A model generated the notes under the pieces. It made no database searches, was not told where the DNA came from, and saw only the letters and a list, made by a program, of their open reading frames with translations. The position numbers and the translations under genes were made by a program. Below are positions 1 to 7,289 of a DNA stretch of 13,643 nucleotides, piece by piece. The stretch is from Methanomassiliicoccaceae archaeon UBA72. GTDB lineage: Archaea > Thermoplasmatota > Thermoplasmata > Methanomassiliicoccales > Methanomethylophilaceae. The stretch's first letter is position 1, and each line of letters starts with the position of its first letter. The DNA lies in the NCBI GenBank assembly GCA_002509405.1, contig DAVO01000003.1, forward strand, positions 1 through 13,643, read 5' to 3'.

Positions 1-630
1 CTCACACGGTGCATCCACGTAGATGTCTTCGAGCCTGGGATCGGAGAGCAGGATGTCGAAGATCCCGAGCCCGACCGTGTACCTGTATACGGTCTCGCAA
101 AGTCCGTCGACGACCTTGCCGATGTCGATGCAGTTGCTTCCGTAGACGGCCTCGATGGTGTCCGAGCGGTCCATTATCCTTATCCGGGCCTCGCTGAGGA
201 TGCTCTGCCTGTCGATTCTTCCTCCCTTCTCCCTGTAAGATCTTCGGACGCTTTCGATGGCTTCGGACACCACTGCGTTCACAGAGTCGGCCGAAACATA
301 CTCGTCCGGGGAGAGATTGTATTCCGTCTCTCCGTCCGCGGCGGCCCCTATGGTCACTCCGGCCCCCGGAAGCCGGTATTCGGAAATCAGGTCGAGTTCC
401 TCCGCCGAGCCGATGAGCCAACAGTCGGCGTATGTGGGTTTCGTCCTCGTGTTGGACAATGCCATTCTTCCGAAATCCGAGACGAATCCCGTCGTGTCGG
501 ATTCAAGCCTCTCCGGCGCTCCGTATCTGGGGACCGGCCCGTCGGTACGTTCCTTCTCAGTTTCGCGGCCGCAGGCCGTTACCCGCGTATATGGGTGTTC
601 GGACGCATCTTCGCCCCTTATCACGGGCAT
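1..630 (-). CDS. Type II/IV secretion system ATPase (TadA/VirB11/PilT family), N-terminal part, runs off left edge
   Basis: Only the first 210 codons are present; the gene continues beyond position 1. The family powers assembly of archaeal Tad-like pili or secretion machines from the cytoplasmic face of the membrane. Seen: residues about 104-137 resemble the segment before the ATPase domain in archaeal TadA-like proteins (EYNLSPDEYVSADSV), and residues 182-208 (YRYTVGLGIFDILLSDPRLE, then DIYVDAP) match the conserved 'GLG..D.LLSDP.iEDi.vd.p' entry to the catalytic half. The Walker A and B motifs lie outside the window, so activity cannot be judged. The ATG at 630 lies 3 nt after the stop of the cysteine-rich gene and follows a G-rich run (638-643) that could act as a ribosome site. 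The two genes are probably co-transcribed. The first 70 residues are poorly conserved, so the exact start is less certain than the identity. Confidence 0.8.
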   Translation of the reverse strand, partial: MPVIRGEDASEHPYTRVTACGRETEKERTDGPVPRYGAPERLESDTTGFVSDFGRMALSNTRTKPTYADCWLIGSAEELDLISEYRLPGAGVTIGAAADGETEYNLSPDEYVSADSVNAVVSEAIESVRRSYREKGGRIDRQSILSEARIRIMDRSDTIEAVYGSNCIDIGKVVDGLCETVYRYTVGLGIFDILLSDPRLEDIYVDAPCE

Positions 631-633
631 CGT

Positions 634-1155
634 TCATGCCCCCCTGCCGTCGACCATGGCCGAAACCCTTTTCGAGATCTCGGAAATGGAGAGCTCCGCC
701 TGGTCCAGCGCCCTGTATGTTTTCTGAACGCAAACCTCGCATACGCCGTTCGAAGGACTGAATGACATGAGCTTTCCACGCGCCCCGGCGAAATCCGGCG
801 TCGGGAAGGTGCTCCAAGCTATGCCGACGATCCTGTCGCAAGAATGGCGGCAGGACCCGCATCTGCGCATCGGCCTGCCGCTCAAGGAGGAGGCCGACCT
901 GTCGATGAACGAAAGTTCGCACAGGATCTCCGTAGCGGGCCCCGAGATCTCCGTATCCCTGCCGGTCCTGAGCCTTATCCTGGCGGCGCACCCGTTCTCC
1001 GAGATCTTGGATACGATGCATCTTATGCATTCATCGCTTCCCGCATCCGGTACATTTCCGCATTCACGGCAGTCGATGCTCAGAACGTCCCCGTCCATCT
1101 TCGCTTCTGCCACGCCGTTTTTTCCGTTCCTTTTCTTTTTCCTTCCGCGTTCCAT
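634..1155 (-). CDS. Cysteine-rich putative zinc-binding protein preceding the secretion ATPase
   Basis: I do not recognise this 173-residue family. It has 11 cysteines: a CX2CX10CX2C zinc-ribbon-like block at C29/C32/C43/C46, isolated C56 and C79, a CX2CX3C block at C99/C102/C106, and CX2C at C139/C142. No signal peptide or membrane helix is visible; the N-terminus is very basic (RKKKRNGK). The paired CXXC motifs suggest bound zinc or an Fe-S cluster. It ends 3 nt before the secretion ATPase start, so the two are probably one transcript and perhaps functional partners. The start at 1155 lies 27 nt downstream of a TATA-like CTTAATACC, which suits a short-leader or leaderless mRNA. Met20 is an alternative start and would remove only the basic tail. 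Confidence 0.7.
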   Translation of the reverse strand: MERGRKKKRNGKNGVAEAKMDGDVLSIDCRECGNVPDAGSDECIRCIVSKISENGCAARIRLRTGRDTEISGPATEILCELSFIDRSASSLSGRPMRRCGSCRHSCDRIVGIAWSTFPTPDFAGARGKLMSFSPSNGVCEVCVQKTYRALDQAELSISEISKRVSAMVDGRGA

Positions 1156-1177
1156 GCCGGATCTACCTGAAGGCAGG

Positions 1178-1186
1178 GGTATTAAG
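1178..1186 (-). promoter_or_regulatory. Probable TATA box for the cysteine-rich/ATPase operon
   Basis: On the minus strand the sequence reads CTTAATACC, centred about 27 nt upstream of the ATG at 1155. That is the usual archaeal TATA-to-transcription-start distance, so transcription would begin close to the start codon. It shares the 106-bp divergent spacer with the promoter of the U32 gene. This is a match by eye only. Confidence 0.4.
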
Positions 1187-1230
1187 ACGGGAAATTACAG
1201 TTAGCCTTATGCGGAGGTCCCAAGCATAAG

Positions 1231-1239
1231 TTATAAAGG
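1231..1239 (+). promoter_or_regulatory. Probable TATA box for the U32 gene
   Basis: TTATAAAGG lies about 27 nt upstream of the ATG at 1262. No Shine-Dalgarno-like sequence occurs between it and the start codon. This arrangement predicts a leaderless transcript beginning at or next to the ATG. Confidence 0.6.
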
Positions 1240-1261
1240 ATGGGCCTGCCTAGCGTCCGCC

Positions 1262-3172
1262 ATGGAAATATTGGCTCCCGCAGGTTCCCCCGAAGGTCTG
1301 GTCGCCGCGATCAAAGGCGGATGCAACGCAGTATACCTCGGCGGTAAATCATTTGGGGCCAGAGCATTCGCGGACAACTTCTCGGACCAGCAGATCGAAG
1401 GGGCGGTGGGGTACGCCCATGACCGCGGTGTCAAGGCTTACATCACCGTAAACACCCTGATAAAAGATTCGGAGATGGAAGATGCCGTCTCCTTCGTCAG
1501 GTTCCTCTCCGACGTCGGGGCGGACGCCGTCCTGATCCAGGACCTTGGCCTTCTGAAGCAGCTCAGCAAGATAGACATACCCAAGCATGCCTCGACCCAG
1601 ATGGGGATACATTCCAGGGCGGGGCTCGAGTGGTGCGCGGCCAACGGGATAGACCGGGCGATACTTGCGAGGGAGCTCACATTCGAGGAGATCAAGAAGA
1701 TCGTCTCGGATTCACCGGTGGAGACCGAGGTCTTCGTCCAGGGCGCCATGTGCTACTGCATGTCCGGCGGATGCCTTTTCTCCAGTTTGATAGGCGGAAG
1801 GAGCGGCAACCGCGGACAGTGCGCCCAGCCCTGCAGAAAGAAATACAAGCTGGGGTCCAGGGACGAGTACGTGATGAGCTGCGCGGACATCTACGGGCTG
1901 GATTACATCCCCAAGCTGAAGGAGATAGGCGTAACATCGGCGAAGATCGAGGGGAGGATGAGAAGTCCGGCATACGCGTATCTCGCGTCAAAAGTCTACT
2001 CCATGAAAGAGAAGGGCGAAGACAACAAGACCATAGCGCCCACTGCGGGCCTCCTGCATACGATATTCAACCGCGGGATATGCGACGGATATTTCGGGGG
2101 CGTCGTTTCGCCTGTGCAATCGCTGTACCCGGACAACAGAGGTTACCTCCTGGGGAGCGCGAACATAACCGATCGCTCTTTCCTGCAGTCCGACCTGAGC
2201 GAGGTCCTCAACCCGAAGGACGGGATCTCGATATTCAAGGGCGATGAGAAGATAGGCGGTTTCAAGGTAAGCGAGACCAAGAAGGTGACCGTGCCCTTCA
2301 AGATCCCCAACGGAAAGTACCAGATCTACAGGACCTACGACCCCCGCATCGACGAGGTCAAGAACAGCATCGGACAGGTGCCCGTGCTGTCGGGAACGAC
2401 CAAGCGCGTCGACCCCAAGAGGAAGCAGGTCAGGGAAAGGGTTCACAGGAAGGATGTCAGGCCCGAAATGTCGTTCTACGTCAACTCGGTACGGAACCTC
2501 GAAGCCGTTGCCGACTACGCCGACAGGGTCTATTTCGAATACGGCGACAGCATCGGAGAGGCAAAAGACATATGCGATGTGGGAAAGATCGAGCTCGTGG
2601 CACTGCTTCCGAGGTTCGACCCCGCAGACACCGCTCCGGGAAGCGGGAGCGTGATGGTCAACACCGTAGGGCAGCTGCATGCGAACAGGAATTCGCCCCG
2701 CGTCTACGGAAGCACCTACATGAATTTCTTCAATTCGTACTATCCGCTGACGGTCAACCAGACCACTCTTTCCATGGAGCTGTCGAAGAACGAGATCCGC
2801 GGAATCACTGAATACTACAGCGGCCTGGTGGAGGTCATGGTGTTCGGCAGGCAGGAGCTCATGGTCACCCGCGACCCTGCGATGGGGAACGGCATATTGG
2901 AGGACGAGAAAGGGTTCCAGTTCCCGATATACAAGGACGGCGACGGGATCTCCCATATGCTCAACTCCTCGGACCTGATGCTCCTGGAACAGCTGCACGA
3001 TCTTCAGAAGATGGGCGTGGATTCCTTCGGGATCGACCTCAGAAAACGCCCGGTCGCGCTCGCCAAGACCGTGGCCGAGGCATATGCAAAACGGGACGTG
3101 TCCAAGAAGGCGAAGATCTCCGAAATGTGCGGCTCCGTAACTTACGGCCATTACATGCGCGGAGTGAGTTAA
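1262..3172 (+). CDS. U32-family protein, long RlhA-like form (annotated as U32 peptidase; probably RNA-hydroxylation related)
   Basis: The 636-residue protein opens with the U32 TIM-barrel sequence (MEILAPAGSPEGLVAAIKGG). The U32 signature is at residues 156-175 (EVFVQGAMCYCMSGGCLFSS) and is followed by NRGQCAQPCR at 183-192. C163, C170, C187 and C191 correspond to the cysteines thought to bind an Fe-S cluster in bacterial homologues. Although named peptidases, the characterised E. coli members TrhP (YegQ) and RlhA (YdcP) install 5-hydroxy groups on tRNA U34 and 23S rRNA. The length is close to that of RlhA, which has an extra C-terminal domain, and exceeds that of TrhP. An RNA substrate here is inferred from family. 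The start is fixed by the conserved N-terminus and a TATA box 27 nt upstream. It is transcribed divergently from the secretion ATPase operon and lies 50 nt upstream of the pilin-like pair. Confidence 0.88.
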   Translation: MEILAPAGSPEGLVAAIKGGCNAVYLGGKSFGARAFADNFSDQQIEGAVGYAHDRGVKAYITVNTLIKDSEMEDAVSFVRFLSDVGADAVLIQDLGLLKQLSKIDIPKHASTQMGIHSRAGLEWCAANGIDRAILARELTFEEIKKIVSDSPVETEVFVQGAMCYCMSGGCLFSSLIGGRSGNRGQCAQPCRKKYKLGSRDEYVMSCADIYGLDYIPKLKEIGVTSAKIEGRMRSPAYAYLASKVYSMKEKGEDNKTIAPTAGLLHTIFNRGICDGYFGGVVSPVQSLYPDNRGYLLGSANITDRSFLQSDLSEVLNPKDGISIFKGDEKIGGFKVSETKKVTVPFKIPNGKYQIYRTYDPRIDEVKNSIGQVPVLSGTTKRVDPKRKQVRERVHRKDVRPEMSFYVNSVRNLEAVADYADRVYFEYGDSIGEAKDICDVGKIELVALLPRFDPADTAPGSGSVMVNTVGQLHANRNSPRVYGSTYMNFFNSYYPLTVNQTTLSMELSKNEIRGITEYYSGLVEVMVFGRQELMVTRDPAMGNGILEDEKGFQFPIYKDGDGISHMLNSSDLMLLEQLHDLQKMGVDSFGIDLRKRPVALAKTVAEAYAKRDVSKKAKISEMCGSVTYGHYMRGVS

Positions 3173-3222
3173 TCTAACCGTAGCTGGGCGCCTATTTCAA
3201 TTTCGAAGAAGACGACTCCCCC

Positions 3223-3642
3223 ATGAGGATGGACAAGAAGGGGGACATAGGCTTCATGGAGGCGATGGCCGCCGCGATGGCGGTAACCCTGGTGCTTACG
3301 GCCTTCATCGGTTCCGCAGCGATCCTGGCCGGCGGACATACGGTCGCATCGAGGGACATCGACATCGAAGCCCTCGCCGACAGGATCAGAATCTCCGACG
3401 GCAGGATAGAGGGCGACCTGGGGGAGGAGCTCAGGTCCCAGGTCGAGATTGCGGGCATCAGAGGGGCATCCGTCTGTTGCGAATCCGCTCCGGGAGCGTC
3501 GGGGGAACCCAGGTTCCAGGGGCGGCTGTATTTCTCTGCGGGGATCTCCGAAGGCGTAATGTCGACGGAAAGGAGGCTATGCCCGGTCGAATACGACGGA
3601 GGGACGGCGCTGGTGAACATGGAGGTCACCACATGGCGTTGA
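3223..3642 (+). CDS. Prepilin-like membrane-anchored protein, first of a pair
   Basis: This is a 139-residue protein with a basic N-terminus (MRMDKKGD), then IGFMEAM and one hydrophobic helix at about residues 11-37. The rest is hydrophilic and presumably outside the cell, with C85, C86 and C120. A charged Gly-Phe junction followed by an acidic residue and a long hydrophobic stretch resembles type IV prepilin or Tad-type minor pilin signals. The acidic residue is not at the canonical +5 position if cleavage occurs just before Phe11. No specific family is recognised. A weak TATA-like CTATTTCAA sits 24-32 nt upstream and no ribosome site is visible, so it may have a leaderless start of its own or be read through from the U32 gene. 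The next gene overlaps its last 10 nt. It may feed the secretion ATPase encoded at the left end; this is inference from context. Confidence 0.7.
   Translation: MRMDKKGDIGFMEAMAAAMAVTLVLTAFIGSAAILAGGHTVASRDIDIEALADRIRISDGRIEGDLGEELRSQVEIAGIRGASVCCESAPGASGEPRFQGRLYFSAGISEGVMSTERRLCPVEYDGGTALVNMEVTTWR
3621..3626 (+). promoter_or_regulatory. Strong Shine-Dalgarno fixing the start of the second prepilin-like gene
   Basis: GGAGGT lies 6 nt upstream of the ATG at 3633, inside the end of the preceding gene. It makes 3633 the start, rather than an ATG 156 nt upstream in the same frame. It also implies translation of both genes from one mRNA. Confidence 0.75.
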
Positions 3643-4070
3643 AAGGGGACAAGGGCTTCACCGCCATGGTCGACGCGATTTTCTTTATAATCCTGATCAC
3701 GGTAGCATTCTCGGTATTGCTTTCTATGTCCGAACAGTCCGAAAGAGCAGATCCGCAGGATGCCGGCGAAATACTCCCGATGCTTCTCGAAACGGATATC
3801 GAAGTGGAGATAGACCCGGAGTGCGGCCCGGTGACGGTCAAAATGTGCGACGGGCTGGTCTACGACATCTACACGGACTGCGGAGCGGGGCGGGCAGCCG
3901 CTATGATACTGGATTCTCACTTCATGAGGGAGGGCGCGTATACCTTGGGCGTACGCCAGGGCGACAACTCCTATACCCTGGGCACCGGGACCGGAATTCC
4001 GGTATCGTCATGCACCCTCAGCGTGGCCGGGGACTTCTTCTCGGCCGTGTACGTTCTCACGGTCTACTGA
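3633..4070 (+). CDS. Prepilin-like membrane-anchored protein, second of a pair
   Basis: This 145-residue protein begins MALKGDKGFTAMVDAIFF and has one hydrophobic helix at about residues 9-31, followed by a soluble domain with C64, C72, C83 and C127. The N-terminus shares the KGD-x-GF pattern and a nearby acidic residue (Asp14) with the preceding protein, so both probably use the same prepilin-type processing or export route. The acidic residue lies at +6 if cleavage is after Gly8. The two mature domains are not obviously similar. The four cysteines could form extracytoplasmic disulfides. The gene overlaps its upstream neighbour by 10 nt and has an excellent GGAGGT ribosome site. Its TGA directly abuts the reversed stop codon of apgM with no spacer. 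The family is not recognised; the pilus or secretion role is inferred. Confidence 0.75.
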   Translation: MALKGDKGFTAMVDAIFFIILITVAFSVLLSMSEQSERADPQDAGEILPMLLETDIEVEIDPECGPVTVKMCDGLVYDIYTDCGAGRAAAMILDSHFMREGAYTLGVRQGDNSYTLGTGTGIPVSSCTLSVAGDFFSAVYVLTVY

Positions 4071-5309
4071 TCAGGCCCCGTATTTTTCCGTCCTGTTCGC
4101 AAGGTCCATGCATATGGGCACGATGTCGAAACCTCTTATGCGCCCGATGGAGCCCGACGCGCACCCCGACTCGCTGAACGATGTCGCCGAATCTATGACC
4201 ATTCCCGGGGTATAGATCGTGATGGGCACAGGGTCCCCGCTGTGGTCCATGAGGCTGCAGGGGGTACTGTGGTCTGCGGTGAAAACTATCACCAGGTCCT
4301 TCGGGAAGTTGTCCCTGATATACCCGGCCATGTCGTCCAGCCTCTGGACTATCTCGCACTTGAGCTTGGCGTTGCCATCGTGTCCGCATACGTCCGGGGC
4401 CTTGCAGTTCATCAATACGAAGTCGTATTTCTTCAGAGCTTCCAGGGCGCATTTCGCTTTCAGGGTGAAGTCGGAATCAGTCCCTCCGGTGCATTGGGGG
4501 GGAAGGTCCAGAACATCGAGTCCGCAAACGCCGCAGATCCCTTTGATCATACCTACGCCTGCGACGCAGGCAGAGCGCATGTTGTGGACCTCCGGGAAGG
4601 GCTCGATGTTGGGGAACGACCCGCCGCCTCTGGGAAGCAGTACGTTCGCCGGAGGCAGCCCCTCCGCTATCCGCCTTTTGTTGACCGGATGGTCCTTGAG
4701 GACCTCGTAGCTCTTCTTTACGAATTTGTTTATTACGCCCGCCGTGAAGACCGCTCCTGCGCATTTAGGTTTGGACTCGAGCACCTCGGCGAGGTCGTGC
4801 GGGTCCGGGTCCGTCACCTCGGGGGAGAGCTCCGGACCTCTGAGGAGCAGCGCGGCGCGGTGTTCGGTACCTTCTCTCACGATGGCCTGAACCCCGTCTA
4901 TCGTCAGGCCCTCGAGGGCTTTCACCAGCTCTGTGGTGTCCGGTTCCCTGATCCTGCCGGCTCTGCGGTCGATGACGTTCATTTTTTCATCCACCGTCGC
5001 GAAATTGCACCTGAACGCTATGTCGCCCTTCTTGCTTATCAGCCCTATCCCGGCGGCCTCGAAGGGACCTCTTCCGGTATAGACCTCGCGCGGGTTGTAG
5101 CCCAGTATGGATAGGTGTGCGGTGTCGCTTCCCGGCCTGACGCCGGGCGCTATGGTGTCGCAGATGCCGGACATGCCGTTCTTCGCGAACCAGTCGAAGT
5201 TGGGAGTCTTGGTGGCCTGGAGGGGGGTCTGCCAGTCCAGATCTTCGTTGCCCCGGTCTCCGAGGCCGTCCATCACGATGAGCAGGATCTTCTTTTTCTG
5301 TGACGACAT
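4071..5309 (-). CDS. apgM: 2,3-bisphosphoglycerate-independent phosphoglycerate mutase, archaeal type
   Basis: This enzyme interconverts 3- and 2-phosphoglycerate in glycolysis and gluconeogenesis in the cytoplasm. The 412 residues match the usual ApgM length. It belongs to the alkaline-phosphatase superfamily with a two-metal site. Visible motifs are MDGLGDR (Asp14, metal), GSDTAHLSILGY with the presumed nucleophile Ser61, APDVCGHDG (Asp306, His310), FTADHSTP (Asp346, His347) and DHSGDPVP (His356). All expected catalytic positions appear present. The ATG at 5309 has GGAGTGA about 6 nt upstream and lies 4 nt after the stop of the iron-sulfur flavoprotein gene, so the two form an operon. Its stop abuts that of the convergent pilin-like gene. 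Confidence 0.95.
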   Translation of the reverse strand: MSSQKKKILLIVMDGLGDRGNEDLDWQTPLQATKTPNFDWFAKNGMSGICDTIAPGVRPGSDTAHLSILGYNPREVYTGRGPFEAAGIGLISKKGDIAFRCNFATVDEKMNVIDRRAGRIREPDTTELVKALEGLTIDGVQAIVREGTEHRAALLLRGPELSPEVTDPDPHDLAEVLESKPKCAGAVFTAGVINKFVKKSYEVLKDHPVNKRRIAEGLPPANVLLPRGGGSFPNIEPFPEVHNMRSACVAGVGMIKGICGVCGLDVLDLPPQCTGGTDSDFTLKAKCALEALKKYDFVLMNCKAPDVCGHDGNAKLKCEIVQRLDDMAGYIRDNFPKDLVIVFTADHSTPCSLMDHSGDPVPITIYTPGMVIDSATSFSESGCASGSIGRIRGFDIVPICMDLANRTEKYGA

Positions 5310-5313
5310 GGGA

Positions 5314-5889
5314 TCACTCCATCTTCTTGAGCAGCCAGGCCATGTTCTCGCCCAGCGCCTTCATTGTCGCGACGCCTTCCGCGTCGTTCTCGTAGTCGCC
5401 GGGCGCACGGGCCAGGCTCATGTTCCAGTATGTCGATCCCGGAACGATCATCTCGTTTATCAGGAAGAAGTGGTTGATGCTGTCGAAGGCGTGGATCGAA
5501 CCCGCCCTCCTGACGGCGATGACCGCCGCACCAACCTTTCTTCTTAGGGGGTTACCTTCCTTGGTCTTGCAGGAGTAGCCCACCCTGTCGATGAGGATCT
5601 TCGCTTCCGGGCTAAGGTCGGCATAATATGTCGGCGAACCGATGATGATACCGTCCGATGCCACCATCTTCTCTGAAAATTCGTTGAGCGCATCGTCGTC
5701 CTGGACGCATCTGCCGTCCAGGTTCTTCTTGCATCTTCCGCATGCGTGGCACGTGTGCATGTCCACGCCTCCGACCTGTACAAGCTCGGTCTCTATTCCG
5801 TTCTCTTCGAGGACGGACAACACCGTCATTAACATGTGCGCTGTGTTCCCGTTCTTGCGGGGGCTGCAATTGAATGCTGTGACCTTCAT
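5314..5889 (-). CDS. Iron-sulfur flavoprotein (NADPH-dependent FMN reductase/flavodoxin-like fold)
   Basis: This 191-residue protein opens MKVTAFNCSPRKNGNTA, the FMN-phosphate-binding loop of the flavodoxin-like reductase family. C47, C50, C53 and C61 (CX2CX2CX7C) form the compact [4Fe-4S] motif of archaeal Isf-type proteins, and GSPTYYADLS at 84-93 is the second flavin-contact loop. Such proteins pass electrons from ferredoxin to acceptors such as O2, H2O2 or other redox proteins; the acceptor here is unknown. The frame stays open upstream to 5961, but a TATA-like element at 5931-5940 leaves too little room for starts at 5925 or 5961. Family alignment also supports the ATG at 5889. It is the first gene of a two-gene operon with apgM. 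Confidence 0.88.
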   Translation of the reverse strand: MKVTAFNCSPRKNGNTAHMLMTVLSVLEENGIETELVQVGGVDMHTCHACGRCKKNLDGRCVQDDDALNEFSEKMVASDGIIIGSPTYYADLSPEAKILIDRVGYSCKTKEGNPLRRKVGAAVIAVRRAGSIHAFDSINHFFLINEMIVPGSTYWNMSLARAPGDYENDAEGVATMKALGENMAWLLKKME

Positions 5890-5930
5890 TTGGACGTCCT
5901 GCTTTTCGCACTCATGTGAAGCGTTCATTC

Positions 5931-5940
5931 TTTTAATAAA
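5931..5940 (-). promoter_or_regulatory. Probable TATA box for the flavoprotein-apgM operon
   Basis: On the minus strand the sequence is TTTATTAAAA, centred about 46 nt upstream of the ATG at 5889. It predicts a leader of roughly 20 nt containing a weak AGGAC ribosome-site-like stretch, and argues against upstream in-frame starts. It lies about 30 bp from the divergent TATA box at 5961-5970. Confidence 0.5.
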
Positions 5941-5960
5941 TGACCCATGGCCGCTCGTCA

Positions 5961-5970
5961 CGTATATGTA
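5961..5970 (+). promoter_or_regulatory. Probable TATA box for the alpha/beta hydrolase gene
   Basis: CGTATATGTA is centred about 26 nt upstream of the ATG at 5992. No convincing Shine-Dalgarno precedes the gene, so a leaderless transcript is predicted. Confidence 0.5.
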
Positions 5971-5991
5971 TGAGCAGAATAATCCGCAGGC

Positions 5992-6762
5992 ATGCCCATA
6001 GCCAAGCTGAACGGGGTGAGACTGTCCTACTCCGTAACGGGTTCCGGGGACCCCCTGGTACTTCTGGCAGGATTCGGCAGCAGCATGGCTTTCTGGAACG
6101 ACGTGGTATCCGATGCATCCGGCCGTTTTACAGTTATCACGCTAGACAACAGGGGCTCCGGCGAAACCGAGTACGACGGGCCCTTCACCATAGACGATAT
6201 GGCCGACGATGTGGCCGAACTGCTGAAGAAGCTCTCCTTCGAAAAGGCCCACGTGCTCGGATGGTCCATGGGATCCCAGGTGGCACAGTCGCTGGCGATC
6301 CGCTACCCTGACAAAGTTTCCACTCTGGCACTTGTGTCTTCCTACCTTAGGAGGCCGGAAAGGTCCTCTTTCATGTTCCATGGGATGATCGAGGCCGCGA
6401 GGGAAGGAATGCCGCTGAGATACCTGAGCGTCCCCCTCAAGGCCATGTGTCTGCCCGAGAGGTACTTCGCAACCAGGAAAAGGTCGGCCGCAGAAGATTT
6501 CGGGTACAGCATCGACGGCCTGGAGGACCAGATGAGGGCCGTAGACCTCTATTCCACGGAAGACCATGCGCATATGATAATGGCACCGACCCTGTCGATA
6601 CACGGATCCGAGGATTACATGGTGCCTCTGGAGTTCGGAGACGCGCTGGCAGACCGTATACGGGACTGCACGATGATAAGGCTGAGGGGCGAGGGGCACA
6701 ACATAATGCCGTCCAAATACATGGAGAGCTACCTTTCCTTCGCCATGTCTCACGGAAGGTGA
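5992..6762 (+). CDS. Alpha/beta-fold hydrolase
   Basis: A cytoplasmic hydrolase of 256 residues with the complete catalytic set: oxyanion-side sequence LLAGFGSS at 24-31, nucleophile elbow GWSMGS with Ser92, catalytic Asp208 in HGSEDYMVP, and His236 in GEGHNIMP. The early motif LDNRGSGET at 51-59 is typical of esterase, lyase and epoxide-hydrolase-like members. The substrate cannot be deduced from sequence alone; a carboxylic ester, lactone or thioester are all possible. It stands alone, divergent from the flavoprotein operon, and its last 13 nt overlap the end of the convergent YkgJ-type gene. No signal peptide is seen. Start 5992 is supported by the upstream TATA box and by the conserved beginning of the fold. 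Confidence 0.88.
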   Translation: MPIAKLNGVRLSYSVTGSGDPLVLLAGFGSSMAFWNDVVSDASGRFTVITLDNRGSGETEYDGPFTIDDMADDVAELLKKLSFEKAHVLGWSMGSQVAQSLAIRYPDKVSTLALVSSYLRRPERSSFMFHGMIEAAREGMPLRYLSVPLKAMCLPERYFATRKRSAAEDFGYSIDGLEDQMRAVDLYSTEDHAHMIMAPTLSIHGSEDYMVPLEFGDALADRIRDCTMIRLRGEGHNIMPSKYMESYLSFAMSHGR

Positions 6763-7280
6763 CGTCCGGCCCTGATCCCTCTGGCCTCTTCGACCTTTCC
6801 GACGATGGTCTCCCTGATGTTATTCGTGCAGGGCCACTCGCGGTCCATGTAGTCTATGAGCTCCAGGATGTCGGCGTCCTCGTTCGCTATCGCGAGGTAG
6901 ACCCGGCTCATGAAGGTTGACACCAGGTAGGGGAACTCCCTGCATACCTCGGGGCGGTCCTCCCATATCCTGCATTTTTTATCCTTTCCGAGGAAAGCGC
7001 AGGGGTCGGTCCGGAGAAGCATGATCCTTCCGTCTTTGGAGAATCCCACGTATTTCGACATGAACTCGCCCAAGGGGACACCTGCGGCCGAAGAGATCCT
7101 GTCCACTTCTTCGGGAAGGATCGTTATAAGCTTCTGATGGCAGCATCTTCCGCATTCCCGGCAAGGGAGAGAGGAATGATAATGCCGGCATATGTCGTAA
7201 GCGAGGTCCAGGTCCTTCTCCATCTCATCGGATATCTCCGGGAGGCCCTGAAGTATGTAGCGACCTCTGTACACAGCCAT
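6750..7280 (-). CDS. YkgJ family cysteine-cluster protein
   Basis: The 176-residue protein has the YkgJ/UPF0153 layout: CX2CX2CC at C40/C43/C46/C47 (CRECGRCC), then C94 in DPCAFLG, C103 in KKCRIW, and C113 in RPEVCREFPY. These cysteines are proposed to bind zinc or an Fe-S cluster. Members occur across bacteria and archaea and the biochemical role is unclear. Extra C31 and C151 are not part of the core pattern. It is the last gene of a three-gene run (methyltransferase, zinc-ribbon membrane protein, YkgJ), starting 9 nt after the preceding stop with GAGG about 10 nt ahead of the ATG. Its stop lies within the end of the convergent hydrolase gene. Confidence 0.85.
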   Translation of the reverse strand: MAVYRGRYILQGLPEISDEMEKDLDLAYDICRHYHSSLPCRECGRCCHQKLITILPEEVDRISSAAGVPLGEFMSKYVGFSKDGRIMLLRTDPCAFLGKDKKCRIWEDRPEVCREFPYLVSTFMSRVYLAIANEDADILELIDYMDREWPCTNNIRETIVGKVEEARGIRAGRHLP

Positions 7281-7289
7281 AGGAAAGCC

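Noticed and set aside
1988..3151. A 387-codon open frame antisense to the U32 gene
   Set aside because: It lies wholly inside a gene with clear family motifs and has no recognisable domain. Long antisense frames are common in GC-rich archaeal genes because of codon bias.
4242..5114. A 290-codon open frame antisense to apgM
   Set aside because: It is a codon-bias shadow of apgM, whose catalytic motifs are all intact in the minus-strand frame.
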